This document shows positions 55,985 through 64,000 of a stretch of 64,000 nt of DNA, one piece after another. Source of the stretch: Taudactylus pleione (Eukaryota > Chordata > Amphibia > Anura > Myobatrachidae); the NCBI GenBank assembly GCA_031769625.1, contig JAUIMM010000519.1, forward strand, positions 5,017,501-5,081,500, read 5' to 3'. Both the position numbers and the translations under genes were made by a program. Each line of letters begins with the position of its first letter. Position 1 is the stretch's first letter. The notes under the pieces are model-generated. The model did no database searches. It was given only the letters and a program-made list of their open reading frames with translations, and was not told the origin of the DNA.

Positions 55985-57075
55985 AGGGTGGTGTAACTCT
56001 CAAAGTGCTCCAAAAAATAAAAAACTATTTTTTTAATGTGTTTGTGACTTGTGTGCGATGTAGCCGCACCTGCATCCTTAAAGCAGCAGCGACAAGCGTG
56101 CGTCTGTCTGTTAAAGGGTGGTGACACCCTCAAAGTGTGCTACACAAACAATAAAAATATTCTTCTTCTTTTTTCTGTCTATGTGAATTGTGTGGGCTGT
56201 AGCCGCACCTGCATCCTTAAAGCAGCAGCGACAAGCGTGCGTCTGTCTGTTAAAGGGTGGTGACACCCTCAAAGTGTTCTACACAAACAATTAAAATATT
56301 GTTCTTTTTTTTTCGGTCTTTGTGAAATGTGTGGGCTGTAGCCGCACCTGCATCCTTAAAGCAGCAGCGAAAAGCGTGCGTCTGTCTGTTAAAGTGTGGT
56401 GTAACTCTCAAAGTGTTCCAAAAAATAAAAAACTATTTTTTTAATGTGTTTGTGACTTGTGTGCGATGTAGCCACACTTGCATCCTCAAAGCAGCAGCGA
56501 CAAGCGTGCATCTGTCTGTTAAAGGGTGGTGACACCCTCAAAGTGTGCTACAGAAACAATTAAAATATTGTTCTTTTTTTTTCTGTCTATGTGAAGTGTG
56601 TGGGCTGTAGCCACACCTGCATCCTTAAAGCAGCAGCGACAAGCGTGCGTCTGTCTGTTAAAGGGTGGTGACACCTCAAAGTGTTCTACACAAACAATTA
56701 AAATATTGTTCTTTTTTTTTCGGTCTTTGTGAAATGTGTGGGCTGTAGCCGCACCTGCATCCTTAAAGCAGCAGCGACAAGCGTGCGTCTGTCTGTTAAA
56801 GGGTGGTGACACCTCAAAGTGTTCTACACAAACAATTAAAATATTCTTCTTCTTTTTTCTGTCTTTGTGAATTGTGTGGGCTGTAGCCGCACTTGCATCC
56901 TGAAAGCAGCAGCGACAAGCGTGCGTCTGTCTGTTAAAGGGTGGTGTAACCCTCAAAGTGTGCTCCACAAACAATAAAAATATTCTTTTTTTTTTTCTGT
57001 CTTTGTGAATTGTGTGGGCTGTAGCCGCACTTGAATCCTCAAAGCAGCAGCGACAAGCGTGCGTCTGTCTGTTAA
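55945..57075 (+). repeat. 138-bp tandem array replacing the middle of the transposase gene
   Basis: About eight units with CACCTGCATCCTCAAAGCAG, GCGTCTGTCTGTTAAAGGGT and an A-rich end. The unit is clearly related to the 160-bp unit, with the GGCCGGCTGGCTTGACC segment absent. It lies between coding sequence for SRFH and for DYIGDSIQ. Confidence 0.93.
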
Positions 57076-57395
57076 AGGATTACATCGGTGACAGCATCCA
57101 AGTAGGCATGTCAGACAGTCCGTACCTGTACTGGCAGGAAAAAGAAGCAATTTGGAGGTCCCTGTACAAACTGGCTCTATTTTACCTGAGTTGCCCCCCC
57201 TCCAGTGTGTACTCCGAAAGAGTTTTTAGTGCAGCCGGGAACCTTGTCAGCGAAAGGCGTAGGAGGTTGCTTCCACAAAATGTGGAGAAGATGATGTTCA
57301 TACAACTTCAACAATTCAACTCTTCCAGGGAGACCAGCCTCCAGAACGTACAGAGGGACCTGTGGTTCCAGCAGGGACGAATTAATACTCTGTGA
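57076..57395 (+). pseudogene. hAT transposase C-terminal domain, detached
   Basis: Encodes DYIGDSIQVGMSDSPYLYW, then LFYLSCPPSSVYSERVFSAA and GNLVSERRRRLLPQNVEKMM, the hAT dimerisation domain. A small deletion near 57365-57390 places a stop after GRINTL and moves the acidic tail out of frame. Upstream it is open only into the 138-bp repeat. Confidence 0.9.
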
Positions 57396-58099
57396 GGATG
57401 AGGATGTACACACTGAAGAGGGTGAGGAATCGGTGGATGAGGAGGATGAGGATGACATCTTGCCTCAGTAGAGCCAGTTTGTGCAGGGACAGATTAATTG
57501 CCAGCTTGTTTTGTGGGGGCCCAGACGAACCAATCATTTCAGCCACAGTTGTGTGGCAGACCCTGGCGCTGAAATGATTGGTTTGTTAAAGTGTGCATGT
57601 CCTGTTTATACAACATAAGGGTGGGTGGGAGGGCCCAAGGACAATTCCATCTTGCACCTCTTTTTTTTCTTTGCATTATGTACAGTTTGGGGCCTAGTTT
57701 TTCAAACTGCCATCCTGTCCGCCACTGCAGTTTCACGCCTAGATGGGTCACGTGTTTGTGCCGCCCACTCGTGTCGCTTAGCATAGTCATCCAGCTACCT
57801 CAGTGCAACCTTTTGGACATAAAAACACTATTGTGAGGTGTTCAGAATAGACTGGAAATGAGTGGAAATTAAGGTTATTGAGGTTAATAATAGCATAGGA
57901 GCAGAAAAACCTACAAATTCTGTGATTTTAGCTGTTTTTATGCTTTTTTTCAAAAAAATACAGATCCAAAACACAAAACCCAGAACCCAAAACACGGAAG
58001 GGTGGTTTTGGCAAAACCAATCCAGATCCAAAACACGAAGAAAGATCCAGATCCAAAACCAAAACACAAAACACGAAAAGTGGCCGGTGCACACCCCTA

Positions 58100-59059
58100 G
58101 TGTATACTGTGTGTGTGTGATATGTGTATACTGTGTGTGTATGTTATGTGCATACTGTGTGTGTGTTGTGTATACTGTATGTGTATGTTATGTTTATACT
58201 GTGTGTGTATGTTATGTGTATACTGTGTGTGTATGTTATGTATATACACTGTGTGTGTGTTATGTGTATACTGTGTGTGTGTATGTTATGTGTATACTGT
58301 GTGTGTATGTTATGTGTATACTGTGTGTGTATGTTAAGTGTATACTGTGTGTGTGTATGTTATGTGTATACTGTGTGTGTGTATGTTATGTGTATACTGT
58401 GTGAATATGTTATGGGTATACTGTGTGTATGTATGTTATGGGTATACTGTGTGTGTATGTTATGTGTATACTGTGTGTGTGTGTGTGTTATGTGTATACT
58501 GTGTGTGTATGTTATGTGCATACTGTGTGTGTGTATGTTATGTATATACTGTGTGTGTATGTTATGTGTATACTGTGTGTGTGTTACGTGTATACTGTGT
58601 GTGTATGTTATGTGCATACTGTGTGTTTATGTTATGTGTATACTGTGTGTGTGTATGTTATGTGTATACTGTGTGTGTATGCTATGTGTATACTGTGTGT
58701 GTGTATGTTATGTATATATATATACTGTGTGTGTATGTTATGTGTATACTGTGTGTGTATGTTATGTGCATACTGTGTGTGTATGTTATGTGTATACTGT
58801 GTGTATGGTATCTGTATACTGTGTGTGTATTTTATGTGTATACTGTGTGTGTATGTTATGTGTATACTGTGTGTGTATGTTATGTGTATACTGTGTGTGT
58901 GTTATGTGTATACTGTGTATGTGTTATGTGTATACTGTGTATGTGTTATGTGTATACTGTGTGTGTGTGTGTGTGTATGTTATGTATATACTGTGTGTGT
59001 GTATGTTATGTGTATACTGTGTGTGCATGTTATGTGTATACTGCGTATGTGTTATGTGT

Positions 59060-59121
<62 letters not shown>

Positions 59122-59203
59122 CTATGTGTATACTGCATATGTGTTATGTGTATACTGTGTGTGTGTGTGTGTATGTTATGTGTATACTGTGTGTGTATGT
59201 TAG
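58100..59203 (+). repeat. GTGTATACTGTGTGTGTATGTTAT minisatellite, right block
   Basis: Continuation of the array at 52650. About 45 units with variants (ATGTTAAG, TGTTACG, ACATACA-type) and a (GT)n run near 59062-59117. The frames up to 359 codons long over it are repeat-encoded. Confidence 0.97.
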
Positions 59204-59641
59204 TGTCAGTACCAGGCCCCACAATTTCTGATGGCAGCCTTGCTGAGGAGTCATTACTCAGATCAGGAGACTCCTCTGCCATGCGAGCCACTGCCTCCTG
59301 ACCCGGCAGGTAAGAGCCTGTTTTCTACGGCTGGGTCTGACTGGGCATTTATTACCCTTTGCGTCCCTCATTTGGGCTTTGGTATGGATGTTACATGATC
59401 TCCACCAAAAAAGAAAAAAAAAAGAACTGCAATAAATACCAGGCTAGAATAGATGGCACCAATACGGGCAGCAGGCTCTCTTTTCTACTATATGGTGGCT
59501 GTGTCATATTATTGTTCTGGGCAGCATATACACAGTACTGTAGGTAATAGTACTGCGCATAATTATTGTGTCATACTGAATAATATTATATATATATATC
59601 TCCTACTACTATATACTGAGTGTATGAGAGCTGCTCTCTCA
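59204..59641. other. No gene seen
   Basis: Begins with ACCAGGCCCCACAATTTCTG, a word common in hAT-type elements, possibly the partner of 52214. The rest is unique, with a short TATATATA run near 59587. Confidence 0.4.
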
Positions 59642-59726
59642 GGGCCTGATTCAGAGCCGCTCGTAAGCGGCCGCTCTCTCGCTCCGAGCGATGTTCGCAT
59701 ATCTGCGCATGCGTATGGGTCGTAAT
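59642..59726 (+). mobile_element. Left end of a GGGCCTGATTCAG element cut by a hAT insertion
   Basis: GGGCCTGATTCAGAGCCGCT, then CGTAAGCGGCCGC and CTGCGCATGCGTATGG, preceded by TCA. At 59727 the hAT terminus begins. Its right half would lie beyond the window. Confidence 0.75.
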
Positions 59727-60224
59727 TAGGGGTGAGCGGGTTCGGATTTCTGAAATCCGAACCCCCCCGAGCCCCCCCGATCCGAGTCCGATCCGAGTCA
59801 GGCTCGACTTTTCCCGCCTGACTCGGATCTGACATCGAGGCAAAACGTCATCATCCCGCCTTCCGAGTCTCGCGGGTTTTGGATCCTACATAAGGTACCC
59901 GCGTCGGCGCCATTTTCTCACTCGGCTGTGGACAGTGAAGAGGGAGGGTGGGAGTTAGTGCTGTGTAGTGTAGTGTAGTGTAGTGCTGCTGTTGTCCACT
60001 ACTTCAAAGTCCATAGGGGCTGGCTGTGTTGTGCTGTGCTGCTGTTGTTAATAGGGGCTGTGTCCACTACTTCAAAGTCCATAGGGGCTGGCTGGACTGT
60101 GTTGTGCAGTCAGTTCCAAAGTCCTGTGCAGTGTCCCAGTCCTAAAGGGGTGCTGTAGTGTTGTCCAGGGGGTGCTCTGTCCATCAGGGGTGCTCCCCCC
60201 AAGTGCTAAAAAAATAATATATTT

Positions 60225-61835
60225 TCTGTGTTTGTGAATTGTGTGCGCAGTAGCCGCACGTGCATCAACAAAGTAGTGCCAAGCGTGCGCCTGTGTCATA
60301 AGTAAAGGGCCGGCTGGCTTGACCGTTAAGGGTGCTGTAACCCCCGAAAGTACACTCCAGTCCAAACCAAAAAAAAAATTATTTTCTGTGTTTGTGAATT
60401 GTGTGCGCAGTAGCCGCACGTGCATCAACAAAGTAGTGCCAAGCGTGCGCCTGTGTCATAAGTAAAGGGCCGGCTGGCTTGACCGTTAAGGGTGCTGTAA
60501 CCCCCGAAAGTACACTCCAGTCCAAACCTAAAAAAAAATTATTTTCTGTGTTTGTGAATTGTGTGCGCAGTAGCCGCACGTGCATCAACAAAGTAGTGCC
60601 AAGCGTGCGCCTGTGTCATAAGTAAAGGGCCGGCTGGCTTGACCGTTAAAGGGTGCTGTAACCCCCGAAAGTACACTCCAGTCCAAACCAAAAAAAAATT
60701 ATTTTCTGTGTTTGTGAATTGTGTGCGCAGTAGCCGCACGTGCATCAACAAAGTAGTGCCAAGCGTGCGCCTGTGTCATAAGTAAAGGGCCGGCTGGCTT
60801 GACCGTTAAGGGTGCTGTAACCCCCGAAAGTACACTCCAGTCCAAACCTAAAAAAAAATTATTTTCTGTGTTTGTGAATTGTGTGCGCAGTAGCCGCACG
60901 TGCATCAACAAAGTAGTGCCAAGAGTGCCCCTGTGTCATAAGTAAAGGGCCGGCTGGCTTGACCGTTAAAGGGTGCTGTAACCCCCGAAAGTACACTCCA
61001 GTCCAAACCAAAAAAAAATTATTTTCTGTGTTTGTGAATTGTGTGCGCAGTAGCCGCACGTGCATCAACAAAGTAGTGCCAAGCGTGCGCCTGTGTCATA
61101 AGTAAAGGGCCGGCTGGCTTGACCGTTAAAGGGTGCTGTAACCCCTGAAAGTACACTCCAGTCCAAACCAAAAAAAAATTATTTTCTGTGTTTGTGAATT
61201 GTGTGCGCAGTAGCCGCACGTGCATCAACAAAGTAGTGTCAAGCGTTCGCCTGTGTCATAAGTAAAGGGCCGGCTGGCTTGACCGTTAAGGGTGCTGTAA
61301 CCCCCGAAAGTACACTCCAGTCCAAACCAAAAAAAAAATTATTTTCTGTGTTTGTGAATTGTGTGCGCAGTAGCCGCACGTGCATCAACAAAGTAGTGCC
61401 AAGCGTGCGCCTGTGTCATAAGTAAAGGGCCGGCTGGCTTGACCGTTAAGGGTGCTGTAACCCCCGAAAGTACACTCCAGTCCAAACCTAAAAAAAAATT
61501 ATTTTCTGTGTTTGTGAATTGTGTGCGCAGTAGCCGCACGTGCATCAACAAAGTAGTGCCAAGCGTGCGCCTGTGTCATAAGTAAAGGGCCGGCTGGCTT
61601 GACCGTTAAAGGGTGCTGTAACCCCCAAAGTACACTCCAGTCCAAACCAAAAAAAAATTATTTTCTGTGTTTGTGAATTGTGTGCGCAGTAGCCGCACGT
61701 GCATCAACAAAGTAGTGCCAAGAGTGCGCCTGTGTCATAAGTAAAGGGCCGGCTGGCTTGACCGTTAAAGGGTGCTGTAACCCACAAAGTACACTCCAGT
61801 CCGAACCAAAAAAAAATTTATTTTCTGTGTTTAGC
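60225..61835 (+). repeat. 160-bp tandem array, about 10 units
   Basis: Units begin near 60229, 60384 and every 160 bp to 61662, then a truncated one. Sequence is nearly identical to the array at 53630-55390, including shared variants (AAACCTAAAA, GTTAAAGGG). Confidence 0.97.
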
Positions 61836-61866
61836 CGCACGTATATATCAAATCGATATAACATAA

Positions 61867-64000
61867 ATGGAGGACCAAACTTTCTCCGATAAAAATAAAA
61901 TAGAGAAAGATCAAGAACCACTTCCTCCTAGTGCTGAAGCTGCTGCCACTAGTCATGACATAGACGATAACATGCCATCAACGTCGTCTGCCAAGGCCGA
62001 TGCCCAATGTCATAGTAGAGGGCACATACAATCCCAAATGGCAAAGTTCAGGAAAATGACCTTGAAAAAGACATTTAAATCAGCTGAAGAGAAACGTAAA
62101 CTTGCCAATATGCCATTTACGACACGGAGTGGCAAGGAACGGCTAAGGTCGATCCCTAGTATGTTCATGACTAGTGGTTCAGCTTCACATGACGATGGAA
62201 GCACTCCTCCCACTAAAAAAATCAAAAGAGTTAAGCTGGCAAAAGCACAGCGAAGAACTGTGCTTTCTAAGAAGATATCACAAATCCCCAAAGAGAGTCC
62301 AAGTGTGGTGGTGGTTGCGATGCCTGACCTTCCCAGCACTGGACGGGAAGAGGTGGCTCTTTCCACCATTTGCACGCCCCCTGCAAGTGCTGAAAGGAGC
62401 ACCCACAGTCCACTTGCTGATATGCAAATTGAAGATGTCACTGTTGAAGTACAACAGGATGAGGATACTGGTGTAGCTGGCGCTGAGGAGGAAGTTGGCG
62501 AGGAGGATTCTGATGGTGATGTGGTTTGTTTAAATCAGGCTCCGGGGGAGACAGTTGTTGTCCGTGGGATGAAAAAGCCCATCACGGTCATGCCTGGGCA
62601 GAAGACCAAACATTCCACCTCTTTGGTCTGGCAATATTTCTATCCAAATCCGGACAACAACTGTCTTGCCATATGTACCATATGTAAAGGTGAAATAAGT
62701 AGGGGTAGGGACGTCAACCACCTAGGAACATCCTCCCTTATACGGCACCTGCAGCGCGTTCATAAAAAGTTACTGTCAAGTTCAGAAACTTTGGCTCAGA
62801 CCGTAAGCAGTCCAGGGACACCTAAATCCCGTTGTCCTGTTGTATCCAAGCGCCTGCAAACCACACCGTCAACTCCCTCCTCGTCAATTTCCTCCTTAGT
62901 CAGGATCGGAAGTAGTCCTGCAGGCCATATCACTGGCATGACTGACTCTCCTATCCGGGATTCCTCCGGAGGATCCTGCATTGCTACGCCTACTGCTGCC
63001 GCTGCTGCTGTTGCTGCTGCTGCTGGGAGTCGTTCATCATCCCAGAGAGGAAGTAGGAACACCACTACTTTTACTAAACAATTGACCCTCCAACAGTCCT
63101 TAGCGAGGAGGATGAAGTACGACAGCAGTCATCCTGAAGCAAAACGTATAACTGAGGCCTTGACTGCTATGTTGGTGTTAGACGTGCGTCCGGTATCCGC
63201 CATTAGTGCAGTGGGATTTAGACAATTGATGGAGGTAGTGTGTCCCCGGTTCCAAATCCCGTCTAGATTCCACTTCACTAGGCAGGCGATACCGAGACTG
63301 TACAGAAACGTCAGAAAAAGTGTCCTCAGTGTCCTGAAAAATGCCGTTGTACACAATGTCCACTTAACCACGGACATGTGGACAAGTGGAACAGGGCAGA
63401 CTAAGGACTATATGACTGTGACAGCCCACTGGGTAGATGTATCACCTTACGCAGCAACAGCAGCAGCGTCACCAGTAGCAGCATCTCAGAAACGCCAGCT
63501 CGTTACAAGGCAGGCTACGCTGTGTATCACCGGTTTCAGTAAGAGGCACACCGCCGACAACCTCTTAGAGAAACTGAGGGAAATCATCGCCCAGTGGCTT
63601 ACCCCACTTAGACTCTCCTGGGGATTTGTGATATCTGACAACGCCACCAATATTGTGCAGGCATTACATCTGGGCAAATTCCAGCACGTCCCATGTTTTG
63701 CTCACACAATAAACTTGGTGGTGCAGAATTTTCTGAAAAGCGACAGGGGCGTGCAGGAGACGCTTTGGGTGGCCCGAAAAATTTCTGGCCACTTTCGCCA
63801 TTCAGCGACTGCGTGCCGAAGACTGGAGCGCCAGCAAACACTCTTGAACCTGCCCCGCCATCACCTGAAGCAAGAGGTTGTGACGCGGTGGAACTCAACC
63901 CTCTATATGCTTCAGAGGATGGAGGAGCAGCAAAAGGCCATACAAGCCTATACATCCACCTATGACATAGGCAAAGGAGGGGGTATGCACCTGACTCAAG
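61867..64000 (+). CDS. hAT-family transposase with BED zinc finger, first 711 codons
   Basis: An in-frame stop (TAA) sits directly before the ATG, and no stop occurs from 61867 to the window end; I read every codon. Residues about 1-245 are acidic and Ser-rich, with a basic patch (TKKIKRVKLAKAQRRT). A BED zinc finger follows at about 250-300 (W255, C270, C273, H294, H299). Poly-Ala lies at about 377-386. The catalytic region shows LTTDMWTSG (D503), SDNATNI (D591), CFAH (C610, H613) and TRWNS (W675). The catalytic Glu and dimerisation domain lie beyond the window; the latter is seen in the copies at 229 and 57076. It would bind the element's ends through the BED finger and cut and paste with 8-bp duplications. 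The domain order also fits domesticated ZBED proteins, but the TIR and tandem context show a transposon. Confidence 0.93.
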   Translation, partial: MEDQTFSDKNKIEKDQEPLPPSAEAAATSHDIDDNMPSTSSAKADAQCHSRGHIQSQMAKFRKMTLKKTFKSAEEKRKLANMPFTTRSGKERLRSIPSMFMTSGSASHDDGSTPPTKKIKRVKLAKAQRRTVLSKKISQIPKESPSVVVVAMPDLPSTGREEVALSTICTPPASAERSTHSPLADMQIEDVTVEVQQDEDTGVAGAEEEVGEEDSDGDVVCLNQAPGETVVVRGMKKPITVMPGQKTKHSTSLVWQYFYPNPDNNCLAICTICKGEISRGRDVNHLGTSSLIRHLQRVHKKLLSSSETLAQTVSSPGTPKSRCPVVSKRLQTTPSTPSSSISSLVRIGSSPAGHITGMTDSPIRDSSGGSCIATPTAAAAAVAAAAGSRSSSQRGSRNTTTFTKQLTLQQSLARRMKYDSSHPEAKRITEALTAMLVLDVRPVSAISAVGFRQLMEVVCPRFQIPSRFHFTRQAIPRLYRNVRKSVLSVLKNAVVHNVHLTTDMWTSGTGQTKDYMTVTAHWVDVSPYAATAAASPVAASQKRQLVTRQATLCITGFSKRHTADNLLEKLREIIAQWLTPLRLSWGFVISDNATNIVQALHLGKFQHVPCFAHTINLVVQNFLKSDRGVQETLWVARKISGHFRHSATACRRLERQQTLLNLPRHHLKQEVVTRWNSTLYMLQRMEEQQKAIQAYTSTYDIGKGGGMHLTQ

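Larger units (their letters stand above)
53118..58099 (+). mobile_element. 4982-bp hAT element (rearranged copy), 8-bp TSD
   Basis: Perfect duplication GTGTATAC (53110-53117 and 58100-58107). Inverted ends TAGGGGTGAGC and TAGGGGTGTGC. Order: terminal palindromes and promoter-like region (53118-53625), 160-bp tandem array (to about 55560), transposase start (55610-55984), 138-bp array (to about 57075), transposase C-terminus (57076-57395) and a 3' tail. The transposase gene is broken, so this copy needs a partner to move. The complete gene lies in the copy at 59727. Confidence 0.97.
59727..64000 (+). mobile_element. hAT element with open transposase gene, cut by the window end
   Basis: Starts TAGGGGTGAGCGGGTTCGGA like 53118 and matches that copy through the terminal palindromes and promoter-like region. 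The 160-bp array follows (60225-61835), then the transposase gene. The last visible 8 bp before it, GTCGTAAT (59719-59726), should recur after its far end if the insertion is intact. Potentially autonomous. Confidence 0.93.

Noticed and set aside
52606..59301. Long Cys/Val/Tyr-rich reading frames (up to 359 codons) over the GTGTATAC array
   Set aside because: They arise because the 22-24-bp minisatellite has no stops in some frames; all three + frames are open, and composition is purely repeat-driven.
53458..61921. Series of 70-residue minus-strand frames at 160-bp spacing
   Set aside because: One per tandem unit, identical in spacing to the repeat, with no start context or homology; shadows of the array.

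Overview
The window looks like non-coding DNA of a large vertebrate genome, most likely an anuran amphibian. It has no dense gene packing, operons or ribosome binding sites. It is dominated by DNA transposons: hAT, Tc1 and many small non-autonomous elements with terminal inverted repeats (TIRs), plus tandem arrays and microsatellites. The amphibian assignment is inferred from the repeat style and cannot be proven from this sequence alone.

The only convincing host coding sequence is one short exon at 4445-4532 (+). It encodes 29 residues and ends in a consensus splice donor. It resembles an alternative first coding exon of the Kv-channel-interacting protein family, best KCNIP4. If so, much of the rest is intron of a very long gene.

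Layout. 1-1088: 3' part of a rearranged hAT element fused to a broken hairpin-rich miniature element. 1755-3694: two hairpin-rich elements around a 31-bp tandem array. 4445-4532: host exon. 5.7-14 kb: assorted miniature elements, one interrupted by a small hAT with an 8-bp target duplication. 15-23 kb: a Penelope-like remnant, a Tc1 element with a frameshifted transposase, a long foldback with a telomere-like centre, and another Tc1 relic. 24-29 kb: TTAGGG-like minisatellite with inserted hAT elements, and telomere-repeat-bearing elements. 30-38 kb: degraded Tc1 and more miniature elements. 40-51 kb: a 1.65-kb hAT element with an internal minisatellite, and six copies of the hairpin-rich family, one nested in another element. 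52.6-59.2 kb: a 24-bp-type minisatellite split by a 4982-bp hAT element. 59.7-64 kb: a second copy of that hAT, with an open 711-codon transposase reading frame that runs off the window end.

Two themes tie the window together. One is a group of G-ended non-autonomous elements whose 3-bp target duplications all fit W-N-W. Its main family (about 550 bp) is a head-to-tail series of about 12 hairpins, kept even where the stem sequence differs between subfamilies. The other is a hAT family whose non-autonomous derivatives have the middle of the transposase gene replaced by a 138-bp tandem array, related to the 160-bp array upstream of the gene. These relationships are seen directly in the sequence; mechanisms are inference.
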